A DNA stretch of 64,000 nucleotides from Archegozetes longisetosus (lineage: Eukaryota; Arthropoda; Arachnida; Sarcoptiformes; Trhypochthoniidae), in NCBI GenBank assembly GCA_018873245.2, contig JAEMBT020000007.1, positions 12,421,129 through 12,485,128 on the forward strand, written 5' to 3'. The notes beneath the pieces are model-generated. The model was not told the origin of the DNA. It ran no database searches and was given only the letters and a program-made list of their open reading frames with translations. Of the stretch, positions 1-11,246 are shown piece by piece. Within the stretch, counting starts at the first letter, position 1; the number at the start of each line of letters is the position of its first letter. The position numbers and the translations under genes are program-made.

Positions 1-1
1 A

Positions 2-3000
2 TTTGATCAGAGAATCACCAGCACTTGCCTTGAGATCTTGTTTTCCATTGGCACAGGCTTGCAATTCAGTGGCCAGAGATATGTTTAATCCGGCATTTTT
101 GAGCTGTTGGAACGAATTGAATGATGAACACCAACAGGTTTTATAGCATTGCAGCTATTTCTTAATTTTAAAAGTTGCAATAATTTTTGTTAAAAGTTGG
201 TTTTTTTTTATTTGAAGGAATTAATTCAGTCCATACAAGATGCACTTATGCAACAAGACATACCTGAGGTGACTGGAATTCTATTAAATTTGGCCGAATT
301 CATGGAGCATGTAGATCGGGGACCGCTTCCATTAGATGCCAAAATATTAGCTGAAAGAGCAATAAAATGTCGTGCATTCGCAAAAGCACTTCATTACAAA
401 GAAGAAGAATTTCATAAGGGACCGACCACTGAAGTGTTAGGCGCTTTGATTTCGATTAATAATAAGCTGCAACAGTCAGAAGCATCTTTCGGTGTCTTGG
501 AATATGCTAACAAAAATCAGCTGAATGATATTGAAGTAAGAAGTTGATTTGAATCTTGATTTTATTGGAGCAGAATTTAGTTTTGTTTCCTCAGTCGAAC
601 GAAATAGAGTTTAACACTTTTGTCACTTTGAGAAAAAGCTTATGCTATAGATCAAAAGATTCAGTTGATTCATTACAATTGGATTAATCATAGGTGAAAG
701 AGCGCTGGTACGAAAAGCTTCATGACTGGGAGAACGCATTAAAAGCTTATAAATTGAAATATGACAAAGACAACAAAGATTTTGATTCAATAGTGGGCCA
801 AATGCGTTGCCTCGAAGTGCTATCAGAATGGACAAAGTTATACAACTTGGCTCAGGCAACCTTTCCTGAAGTGAGTCACGAACAAAAACAGAAAATGGCG
901 CGAATGGCGGCAACTGCTGCTTGGGGTCTGGGCCATTGGCAACAAATGGATGAATACACCAAAAACATTTCACCAGATTCTTCAGATTCGGCTTTCTATC
1001 AAGCAATCATTCAGGTCTGTTATGATTGGCAAACATGAACGATATTCTGACCAGATTGAAACTTGATTTTATTCAAGTATTGAAAATTGTTCTGACGTAA
1101 TTTGAAAATATTGCTTAGGTTCATAACGCTAATTACAGTCGGGCTCAGACTCTGATAGACAAATCAAGAAAGTTAATCGATACAGAGTTAACAACAATGG
1201 CTGGCGAGTCGTACAATCGGGCTTATACTGCTATGTTTCAGGTGCAGATGATGTCAGAATTAGAAGAAGTTATTCAGTACAAGTTAGTGCCAGAAAGAAG
1301 AGAAATGATTAAACAGAAGTGGTGGCAAAGACTTCAGGGCTGTCAAAGAGTAGTGGAAGACTGGCAGAAAATACTACAGCTTCATTCACTCGTACTTCAG
1401 CCTCATGAAGATATGCGATCATGGCTTAAATTTGCTAAGCTATGTCAACGTAACGGTCGATTACAATTATCCTATCGAACACTTGTCAATCTATTAGATA
1501 CCGATCCGTCAAATCTAGGTATTAAGTTAGCTGTTTGTTAACCAATAATAACTTGCTATTTTGTCAATATTTAAATTTAACAAATTGAATAATTATAGCG
1601 ACTGGTGTTCCACTTCCGACCACTTATCCAATGGTTACCTTCAGGTATATTGAGCACTTATGGATTTCTGGCCAAAAAGAAGAAGCGTTTCAACAATTGG
1701 CGCATTTCACTCAAGCGGCGCTCATTCCACAAAATATTCACTTTTTAGCCAATGATGAATCACAACAGTTGCAGCAGAGAAACGAGTTGAATAAATTATT
1801 ATCTCGTTGTTACCTAAAGTTAGGCCAATGGCACGAAAATCTTCAGGGAATCAATGAAAACTCTATACCTTTGATTTTGCAATACTATGCGGCAGCAACT
1901 GATAGAGACAACAATTGGTACAAAGCATGGCATTCGTGGGCTTATATGAACTTTGAAGCAGTCCACTTTTATAAGGTTTTGTTATATTGGCTTTTCTACA
2001 ATATACTAGTTTCACTTGATTTATAACCAAACTTTCATTTGACAAAAGGGTTTGCATTCGGCAACTGATGGACAATCACCTATAGACCAGGCATCGTCTC
2101 CAATGAATACTTTAAGGCCACTTAAGACAAAATATGTTCGCGAATATTGCGTTCCAGCTGTTCGTGGATTTTTCAGGTCAGTGTCTTTAGCTCATGGATC
2201 TAGTCTTCAGGACACGCTCAGGATACTTACACTTTGGTTCGAAGAAGGCCAGCATCAAGAAGTTTATGAAGCGTTAGCTGAAGGAATTAAAACAGTTCCG
2301 ATCGAGACTTGGCTTCAAGTACTATCATTTAATTACTTTATTTTGATTGAGACTATTTTATAATTAAAATTAATAACCAGGTAATTCCTCAACTGATCGC
2401 ACGGATCGATACGACTCGTCAATTGATTGCACGTCTAATCCATCAATTATTGATAGATATTGGTAAACATCATCCACAATCGCTTATATATCCATTAACT
2501 GTTGCATCAAAGGCTTCGGCACCTGGACGTCAGGCATCAGCCAAAAAGATTCTTGACATAATGCAAGTCCATTCGCCTAACTTAGTACAACAGGCAATGC
2601 TTGTTAGCGAAGAATTAATCAGAATAGCAATACTTTGGCATGAATTATGGCACGAAGGATTAGAAGAAGCGTCGCGTCTTTATTTCGGAGAGAGAAATGT
2701 GAGGGGAATGTTCGAAATTTTGGATCCATTGCATCAAATGTGCGATAGAGGACCACAAACATTGAAGGAAATGAGCTTCAATCAGGCTTACGGCCGAGAT
2801 CTCAGTGAAGCACAAGAGTGGTGCAGGTCTCATATCATTATGTCATTTTTGTAGAATTTAAGTCGAATGTTTTTAATAATTTTGATAATTGAACTCGAAT
2901 TATTTGTGAATTAGTTACTACTTGAATTTTAAGAAATGTTAATGACAAATAATCCAATTATTACAGAACATATCAACGAACTGGTAATGTGAAAGACTTG

Positions 3001-4638
3001 ACACAAGCCTGGGATCTCTATTACCACGTGTTTCGGCGCATTTCAAAACAATTACCTCAATTAACTTCATTAGAGCTGCAATACGTGTCACCAAAGCTAA
3101 TGACATGTCGTGATCTTGAGTTGGCTGTTCCCGGTTCGTATAATCCTAACCAAGCACTGATACGAATCGCAAAAGTCGAATCACAATTGCATGTGATCAC
3201 GAGTAAACAAAGGCCAAGAAAATTATCGATTAAGGGAAGCGATGGACGCGATTACATGTTTCTACTTAAGGGTCACGAAGACCTGCGACAAGACGAAAGG
3301 GTTATGCAGCTGTTTGGCTTAGTCAATACTCTTCTGATCGGAGATCCAGAAACATCACAAAGAAATTTAGGTAAATACTTCGAATTAGAATAGCCAAGAT
3401 TGATTACTACTTCAAAACTAAATATATATGATAAAAGTCGATAAGATTGATATTAATTGTAAATGAAACAAACTGAAATAACATTAACTATTGTACAAAT
3501 TATAGCCATACAAAGATATGCAGTGATTCCACTTTCACCCAATTCTGGTCTAATTGGTTGGGTTCCCCACTGTGATACTCTTCACACTCTAATCAGAGAC
3601 TATCGAGAAAAAAAGAAGATTTTATTAAACATTGAACATCGGGTCATGCTTCGTATGGCTCCCGATTACGATCACTTGACTTTACTTCAAAAAGTGGAAG
3701 TGTTTGAACACGCATTAGAACACACTAATGGTGATGATTTGGCCAAATTGTTATGGCTTAAGAGCCCTTCATCTGAAGTCTGGTTCGACAGACGAACTAA
3801 TTATACAAGAAGCTTATCAGTCATGTCGATAGTTGGCTATGTCTTAGGTTTAGGAGATAGACATCCATCCAATTTGATGCTGGATCGAATGTCTGGCAAA
3901 ATATTGCATATCGATTTTGGTGACTGTTTCGAAGTTGCAATGACTAGAGAAAAGTTTCCCGAAAAAATACCTTTTAGGTGATTATTGTTTAGTTTAAATC
4001 AATAGTAATATGGTAATAGAAAAATTGAATTGTAATGTAGGTTGACACGTATGCTAATTAATGCTATGGAAGTGACCGGAATCGAAGGCACGTATAGAAT
4101 CACTTGCGAGAAGGTAATGCGAGTTTTGAGGAATAACAAGGACTCGCTAATGGCAGTACTCGAAGCTTTTATACACGACCCCATATTCTCGTGGAAACTG
4201 GTTGAAGGTTTGAATTACCCTAGTTATTCCATATTCATTATTATGCCAATTATTTTGACGAACTAGACTTTAAAAAACGTTGTTTCTATTTAATTATTAG
4301 CTCAACCAAAAGTTAAGCACTCGATTGAACTATTAGATGAAGACGAGGGTGCAGTCGGAGGTGTTATACCGAATACATCAAATGCTACGAAAAAACCAGC
4401 GCTTGAATCGGGATCCAATCCTGCTGGTGTGATCGGTGACAGCCAAGGGTTACCACATGAAGGACTTAATAAGAAAGCTTTAGCAGTTATAAATCGTGTG
4501 CGCGATAAGTTAACCGGTCGTGACTTTGAAGCACACCTCACACTAGATGTTGCCGAACAAGTCGACCTTCTCATAAAACAGGCCACTTCTCATGAAAATC
4601 TGTGCCAATGTTATATCGGTTGGTGTCCATTTTGGTGA
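2..4638 (+). CDS. mTOR: mTOR serine/threonine kinase, C-terminal part (5' end outside window)
   Basis: Catalytic subunit of TORC1/TORC2, which couples nutrient and growth-factor signals to growth. Eleven exons in consistent phase: 2-137, 218-535, 694-1014, 1119-1518, 1599-1975, 2049-2318, 2381-2826, 2967-3370, 3506-3977, 4041-4207, 4301-4638. Order: FAT helical repeats (exons 1-7), FRB domain across exons 7-8 ([24 protein letters not shown]), PI3K-like kinase ([16 protein letters not shown]; catalytic loop GLGDRHPSN near 3850; metal-binding DFGD near 3912), and FATC ending [11 protein letters not shown] just before TGA. Similarity to animal mTOR is very high throughout. Introns are 46-151 bp. 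The variable region between FAT segments (exon 6 start) and the insert before FATC are shorter than in vertebrates. The start codon and HEAT repeats lie upstream of the window. No AATAAA was seen close behind the stop. Confidence 0.97.
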
Positions 4639-5160
4639 GACTTTTAGGTCTTTTGGTGAGACTTATTAGCAAATAGACAGTTTTGTTTGAAACGGTATCG
4701 TTACGGTCTATAGAAATAGTGTATTTTGTTATTATAGAACTTGTTCTATCATTGTAACTGTTAGTTAAATCAAAGATTATAAATTTATAGCAATTTTCTT
4801 GATTGCTTAATAGTCAAACTCTGAATAATTAATGATCGAAATTTATTGAATTTTCGCTCTTATTAATCGATCAATTATTATAAGCTTTCTTACGATCCAC
4901 TATTTTTACTCGAAAACCATTTATTGTCATAAGTTATTTGTATCGGAAACAAAATAATTGTATTAATGCATTAATTAACATAATTTATTTTCCAATAGTG
5001 TGGAGTTCAATTTCTATGAAATTCTAGAATTTCTTCTTAATTGTTAGTTGTACTGAATAAGAATATTATGTTACACAACATTAGTTATAGTACACTATTG
5101 GGGTTAGATTAACGAAATTGTTTAATTACTTTAACAATAATTGATCAACTTTTTTATTGT
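4639..5160. other. Intergenic, convergent 3' ends of mTOR and cytidine deaminase
   Basis: AT-rich DNA between two convergent genes. No coding similarity found. On the minus strand an AATAAA lies at 5153-5158, just beyond the cytidine deaminase stop, and may serve as its poly(A) signal. Confidence 0.5.
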
Positions 5161-5710
5161 TTATTTATTATTAATGACTCTTTCGTATGAAAGTTCTTGT
5201 GGTCCGAAAGCCATTGGCAGCAGTTGGGTCAATGAAGTCGTATGATATGTAAGATCAGGTTTAACCAAATAGACGGTCAAATCGGTGCCAAACTAATGAT
5301 TGGACAAACATTTAAATGTAATTTTGATTTCAAATTTGAAACTTACTTCAACCATGAATTGTCTACAATTACCACATGGTGTACAGAAGTGATCCTTCAT
5401 ATTCGAAGTCACTGCAATGGCTTTGAATTTTCGATGTCCTTCGGAAATAGCTTTGACCATTGCTGTCCTTTCGGCACATATAGAGCCCGAATGCGCTGCA
5501 TTTTCAACATTGCAGCCTTAGGAGAATGAGATTTACTAAATATTAATATAGGATCAATTTTGGAAGAGTGAGATCGGAAAAACCTGTAAATATAGTTCCA
5601 TTTGAGCACAACAAAGCAGCTCCGACTGGAAATTTACTGTAAGGACAGTAAGAGTTGTTTAATGCTTCGCGAGATTCTATCAACAATTGCTTAAGACTCT
5701 GTTCAGACAT
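5161..5710 (-). CDS. CDA: Cytidine deaminase, three exons
   Basis: Pyrimidine-salvage enzyme that deaminates (deoxy)cytidine to (deoxy)uridine. Minus-strand exons 5710-5584, 5516-5347 and 5292-5161 join in phase into 142 aa, the size of the homotetrameric animal/bacterial enzyme. Exon 1 gives MSEQSLKQLL...YCPYSKFPVGAA, the N-terminal substrate-binding region. Exon 2 gives NVENAAHSGSICAERTAM with the catalytic CAE zinc site, then FCTPCGNCRQF with the PCxxC zinc ligands. Exon 3 gives the C-terminal helix with LPMAFGP. The introns are 67 bp (5517-5583) and 54 bp (5293-5346). The ATG at 5710 is the only methionine ahead of the conserved PYSKFPVGA. Faces COMMD9 head-to-head across about 1 kb. Confidence 0.93.
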
Positions 5711-6670
5711 TGTTCAGCTAAAACAAAGCTATTAAATAGAACATTTCAGTAATATTAATGTCAAGTACTTTTCACTTTATTGTACTTCATCATAAGCGAT
5801 GTTTGCATTACTTCAAGGCTATCAATAATTATATCAAAGCTTACAATTTTGTGTGAGGATTGAGATAAATTTGACGACAATCAAAGTTAAGAATGCATTG
5901 GATAGATGTTTTTACACAATACTATTCTTGAAACAGGTCTCAATTCTGATTTGTTTGTTTGAAGTTCAAGTGGTAATCTGATTCGTGCGGAAGATCAACT
6001 CATAAAAGTGAAACTAATGCAGTAACAGATTAGACATTGCATTGGACCAGTTAGTACAGCAAATACTCTAATGGTGTGGTGCAGGCAATAAACTGTTAGA
6101 CTTGTTCAGTGCACTCACACAATCCAATGTCGGATAACATTATTGTTGTAATCATAATTATGTCTAATCATTTAGTTCTTTTACTACAGTTCTAAACAAC
6201 GTTAGTTATGCTTATTTTCTGCAATTTCCTAATAGTTTCATAAATGTTTAATAAACTTTCACTTCAATTTATCAAAAGGACAGACAGACAGACAGGCAGA
6301 CAGTGAAGTGCAGCAACAAATTCAATACAATTTGAATGTGGTTAAGTTGATTGCAAATGAAACGCCGAATTTGCGCCAAACTCACTTATTGACACAAATT
6401 GATTAAGCCCTAATTGAGTTAACACATTTGTATTAACAATATATGCGATAATAATAATTGATACAAAGGTTCAAATTTGGGTTGACATAAGGTTGAAATA
6501 GGGTCCTCACACTTGTATGTGTGCTGCATATAATTAAACATTATTTATGTTTCAATATTAAATTTGATAAACTAATGAAAAACGCCTTAAACTGAGTTGC
6601 AATTAGTACCAAATAAATTGTGTTATTTTCAAAAAAGATTATTAGATGAGTTTACTTTAATTATTCAATA
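5711..6670. promoter_or_regulatory. Intergenic between divergent CDA and COMMD9
   Basis: About 960 bp between two genes transcribed outward, so it should hold both promoters. I see no clear TATA or initiator. A short CAGA-type tetranucleotide run lies near 6280-6304. Nothing else recognisable. Confidence 0.35.
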
Positions 6671-7494
6671 ATGACTGACATTAACTTTGAATCCCTCTTA
6701 TTGTTGTCAAACGTAAGTTTGAGTCTAATATTATTTTACTGACTTCATGAAAACATGAAAAAATCTATAATAGTATTTGGCCAGTGTTTCAGTTTAAAAT
6801 AATAAAAAATGAAATAATTATTTCATCTTTAGGTTAAATGTGAATCAGACGTTGAACTAATAATGACTAATTTAATTGATTTGAATTACATTACTATAAG
6901 TTATCCTGAATTTGTTGTTATCAATACTAAACAATTAGTGAACTGCGACAACGACTTAACTGTAATAAAGGTTTGTACGATTAATGAGAAGTTATGGCTT
7001 AATCTATATTAATAAATAATAATTGACCGAACAGCTAATGAGAAGTTTATCAAAGTTGGTTTATTTATGCCTAAAATCAGATGAAACAACATTCTCATCA
7101 CTGTCACAACTATTTCCGAATGGATTTGACGAACGACTCAAAACACTTTTGATCAAAATAATTATGAAAATTTCAAATAACCGGTTAACCAATGTGAACA
7201 AACCTATTTGTAAGTGATTATTGACGATAGCTGCTTCATTTGTAATTAAGCGTAATCCAATGTTTAGGTTCGATGCCTCAACTCAATCACTTAAAATGTT
7301 GCACCAAATCGTCTAAATGTTTACTAGATTTGAATCTCAGCACAAACACAAACACAAACACAAACACAACTCAAGCTTTCGAGCAGAAGATCCAAATTGC
7401 TATTAGTAAAGAAGACTTGAAAGATATGACGCAAGGAATGGCAGCTATTAGACGACAACTATTTGAAGCGACTAATAGATCGAAGTCTAGTTAA
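6671..7494 (+). CDS. COMMD9: COMM domain-containing protein 9 homologue
   Basis: COMMD proteins form the Commander complex with CCDC22/CCDC93 and retriever, acting in endosomal cargo recycling and NF-kB control. Four exons, 6671-6712, 6833-6970, 7035-7209 and 7268-7494, join in phase into 193 aa, close to the about 198 aa of vertebrate COMMD9. Diagnostic blocks are LSQLFPNGFDERLKTLLIKI in the N-terminal helical domain and the COMM-domain end AISKEDLKDMTQGMAAIRRQ, matching the COMMD9 pattern of LFPxNFHQNLKxLLTKI and LSKETLDxMLDGLGRIRxQL. The tryptophan usual at the start of the COMM domain is not conserved. A run of NT dipeptides (ACAAAC repeats, 7341-7370) sits in a surface loop. AATAAA at 7911-7916 is a possible poly(A) signal. 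Confidence 0.88.
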
Positions 7495-9060
7495 ATATAT
7501 ATTAATACAGCTAAATTGAGTTACTTTATGCATGTATGCATAGCTATTTGCAGTGGGCAGTGCTCAAGTCGTTCTATCAGCTATGAACACTTATTGCATT
7601 GCTATTTTCATTTTTTAAGTCTACTTTGACATGCATTATAAATATTTTGTTTGTATTAGATACTCAATCATACTGTGTTCGATTTAATTCTATGATCAAA
7701 ACGGAAGACGTAACTGAATTGATGTCTGACTATAATGTCGCAGCAAATCATAAGTAACCAAAATTAGAAAAATAGTCGTATATCAGATGAATTTTTCAAA
7801 AATATGAAAAAATACTTATGGCCATGTCTCACAAAACGAATAATAGATAATTAACATGACCTGATTTATATTAAACTCATAATTATTGTTTTTAGATTTT
7901 GTACTCTTTCAATAAACGCTTAAATTGGAAACAGCAATGCAATAACTGTTGATGGCTTTTCTGATAGTACTACTTGCGTACTGCCCCTTGAAGTAGCAAT
8001 GCATACATTAGAAATGTAATTCAATTTGGCTGTAACTTTATTAATTTTCACTTATTAACAGATTCTGTTATCGAAGTTTAGCTATTGTTTTGTAAACCTA
8101 TTTTTAATACAAATAATAATCTGTTGATTAAGGAGTTTGTTTGAAATACTGTTAATAATTTTCTAGGTCTATAGAAGTGCTGTCTTATACCAACATTTAT
8201 CAAAGTTTGGTACTCCTAGGTTTACGATGAACTAGATTAATTAGACATGAATTTAGTACAATTTTATATCACATATAATCGTAGTTAATATTTAATGTAA
8301 ATTCACATATTTTCACATGAAATCAATGTTATTTTTGCAGAGATTACAAATTTAGGCTCAGTCTCTTTAAGCTTTGACTGAACTTTAGCCAGGTTCTCAG
8401 GGCGGTATAGGCAGCCCGCGGGTGAGGTTCTAGCGTTTGAAAATTTTGCTATAGTTGTGGTGACATAAGTTCCTTACTAGAAAAAGTTAAAATTGTTAAA
8501 TCAGTAGCTAAGGATGAGTAAGATTTTTGGAGACATGTTGGATAATGAGCTCAATTGAGAAAAATGGAACTTCACAAAATGAAAGTGCATCAAATGCTTA
8601 ATTAAACTGTTGTATCAATTGAGAAATCAATGTTCAATGATTGATGAGTCCATAGTTGCATAAATAGAAATGCAAATAATCCTATCTTTTATCTTACGAG
8701 GGAAGTTCGGGACTATATAATAACCGATTTCAAAAATATTTTTATGACATAAATAACATGTCATATGATGTTCGAAAAGGCATATAAAAAAGGCTGACAG
8801 CTAGACACTTACGAGTTATGACCACTCAAAAAGTGATTTCCTATGGCTTATTACTATTGAGTCTTATCAAAATGTACTCTAATTCAGTCAAATTACTCAA
8901 TGGGTGGCAATAATATTGTTAACAATGAAAAACCTCAAATCAATTTGAACAAAAAAGATAATCTCAAATTTCATATCAAAAAGTTTCTATACATCAATAG
9001 ATCTAAATTTTCGTATTTATCTAATCTCTTAAATTTCTTTAGAAATCATTGAATTTAATA

Positions 9061-9450
9061 TACAGGGTGGGCACTAATGAGGAGAATATTTCATTTGATC
9101 ACCTTTTATAATAGTTCATAGAAATATTTGACTTTGTTTTGATAAACAAAGGTATAAAGTTTTTTGCAAAAGTGACCAAAATTTTTTTAATGGCTTCTGC
9201 TCGGACTACTTACCCTATCAACCAAAGGATTGCTATCATTCAGGCCTATTATGAGAGAGAGGGCATGTGCTCAGTTCGAAACTCGGCTTCGCCATATCAT
9301 TGTGAATGACAGAAAGCATTTCGAAAACATTATACATTAAACTTTATAATTTCCTGAATAAAATGCAATTTATTTGATTTGAATATCTCTCTTAGGTTTT
9401 TTACAATTAAAAGTTAAAATCTACTCCTCATTAGTGGCCACTCTGTATGA
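9061..9450. mobile_element. Mariner-like non-autonomous element nested in the foldback element
   Basis: Imperfect terminal inverted repeats: TACAGGGTGGGCACTAATGA at 9061 and, inverted, the CCACTAATGAGGAG tract ending near 9450. The outer TA on both sides fits the TA target preference of Tc1/mariner elements. The inside carries a short reading frame with transposase-like N-terminal sequence (9190-9309). About 390 bp long, so most of the transposase gene is missing. Confidence 0.7.
9190..9309 (+). pseudogene. Truncated mariner-type transposase N-terminus
   Basis: A 39-codon frame reading MASARTTYPINQRIAIIQAY... then CSVRNSA before a stop. The pattern (R-I-A-I-I-Q-A-Y-Y then S-V-R) resembles the helix-turn-helix start of mariner-like transposases. 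It ends after about one helix pair and lacks any catalytic domain. It lies inside the 9061-9450 element, which supports the assignment. Confidence 0.55.
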
Positions 9451-10865
9451 TAGATACGAAAAATGAGAACTATCGACATATAGAAACTTACTTTTAGATA
9501 TGAAATTTGAGATATCTTTTTTGTTCAAATTGATTTGAAGTTTTTCATTGTTAACAATATTATTGCCATGTTATTTATGCCATAAAAATATTTTTGAAAT
9601 CGGTTATTATATAGTCATATAGTCCCGAACTTCCCTCGTTAGATTTGAGTTTAGTAAGAGTTCAAATTAGGTCTTTTCTAATATAAGTTGCACTTTACTA
9701 ATAAAAGTTTCTTCAAAAAAGTATTCGTGACAAAAGTTTAGATGTTTAATTGGGTTCAGTTTACAATTTTTGACCCCGTATGCCTGCATATCAAAACTTA
9801 AGTTTTTTAAGTACAGTTATGTCAGAATAAATTGTTTCAGTGAAAAAAGTTAACATTTTAGGGGTTAAATTTCAACTTAAAACATGAATTAACTCGAGCC
9901 AAATAAAACTTCTCTCCTATCAATGATTAACGTCTATTTGATTGCAAAAGATGTTTACAGATCGCTGACTATGAAGTGATTAGATGCTTGTTTTGTTAGT
10001 CATTTCGTAATATTAGTCATAATATATTTATTTTCATTCAAATTTTTAGTGTTGATTGAACTTGAAAAACTTGCTCTTTGCTAATTATTTCTTAAATATT
10101 AGTGATTGTTGGCTTTATATTGACTCTAAGTTGCAAAGTTTTGGCTTTGATTGAACTTTAAAAAAACTGACATTTCTCCGATATTACGCATTGAGTGTTT
10201 GTAACGAAATAAGCATTTTTAACTACCTATCAGTAATTGACTGCAATCATTTATTCTGACACAACTGTACATTTTCGGCTAACAGGTTTGCAATTTGTTT
10301 ATTTTTCGAATTTGATGAGCAAGTTTCAGACCTTAGAAAAAATGGGCATCAAATCCAATCAGTTTTAAGTATATGTTCGCATTTTGACTTAGGCATCATT
10401 TCTTAAGCAATGCTTTAGCAAATACTGTTTGCTCTAGAAATATAGAAGCACTTTCTTTAAATTTTGAATTACAATTTGATACCCGATAATATAGATGAGA
10501 ACTATTATAGCGATCAAAATTATCAAATTTGTTGATGAACTTTCCAGAATTTGATTTGAATTGTATTTTTATTTGATTTTTACTGCGCATTACTGTTCGC
10601 ATTATTGGTTTGACAAGTCAGCAGCTTAATAACGGTTATTTGACTGGCTTGCTTAAGTCAAGCTGGGCCTCTTACAATGGAACGTGCGATATTGATAAGT
10701 GAATCTCTATGTTCCGATAGTTTGTATAAAATGTTAGGCTCATAAATAACACATCTATTCTATAATTGCATTCAAATGGCCATTCCGTCATAATTAAATT
10801 AACTAATTAAAATTAAGGATAATCCATATCAAAACAAGTATCAATCTTTAACATGTTCCTTACGG

Positions 10866-10936
10866 TGGCGCATTGCAATATTACAGGAGTCTAATACTTG
10901 AGACCCTGGTTTCGAGTCCAAGGATTACCTATTTTT
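10866..10936 (+). ncRNA. tRNA-like pol III unit in left arm (SINE-like head)
   Basis: TGGCGCATTGC at 10866-10876 resembles a tRNA box A (TRGCNNARYNNG). GTTTCGAGTCC at 10909-10919 matches the box B consensus GGTTCGANTCC at 10 of 11 positions. The 32-nt gap between them is tRNA-like. A run of seven T begins near 10930 and a second near 10944, both good pol III terminators. The implied cloverleaf is degenerate, so this is not called a functional tRNA. Confidence 0.45.
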
Positions 10937-11171
10937 TTGTCAACTTTTTTGTAATAAAGTGTAAAGTTTTATGCATTTTTCCACAGTTTCAAAACTTGAA
11001 TTTTAAATTTACTAGTTTCAGAATTAAACTGAAATTATGGTAAAAAGTTCCATATGAATTCTCAGGTTGTAGTATTTTAAGACATAATTATTATACTACC
11101 GAATCGAAGTTTATATTTTGAAACTGCAAAAAATGCATAAAACTTTACACTTTATTACAAAAAAGTTGACA

Positions 11172-11246
11172 AAAAAATAGGTAATCCTTGGACTCGAAAC
11201 CAGGGTCTCAAGTATTAGACTCCTGTAATATTGCAATGCGCCACCG
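11172..11246 (-). ncRNA. tRNA-like pol III unit in right arm
   Basis: Inverted copy of the unit at 10866-10936. The minus strand carries the same box A-like and box B-like sequences and the T-runs (seen as AAAAAAATAGG and ACAAAAAAGTTG on the plus strand). The two units would be transcribed toward each other. Confidence 0.4.

Larger units (their letters stand above)
8695..9641. mobile_element. Foldback/TIR element, interrupted
   Basis: Left end reads ACGAGGGAAGTTCGGGAC, and the reverse complement of the same tract ends the element at about 9624-9641. The arms match over about 65 bp (8695-8760 vs 9568-9641) and again further in (about 8907-9060 vs about 9450-9570). The left arm has about 145 bp (8761-8906) with no partner in the right arm, so either an insertion on the left or a deletion on the right. 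A mariner-like fragment occupies the loop. No transposase of its own was seen, so it is non-autonomous. Confidence 0.75.

Noticed and set aside
623..1006. Minus-strand frame of 127 codons in the mTOR gene
   Set aside because: Antisense shadow of mTOR exon 3, which matches the FAT domain residue by residue.
5242..5529. Plus-strand 95-codon frame
   Set aside because: It lies opposite exons 2 and 3 of cytidine deaminase; the minus-strand frame has the zinc motifs.
10861..10940. Functional tRNA gene
   Set aside because: Box A and B are present, but the acceptor and anticodon stems do not pair well and the same unit is repeated inverted inside a repeat, so a SINE-like relic is more likely.
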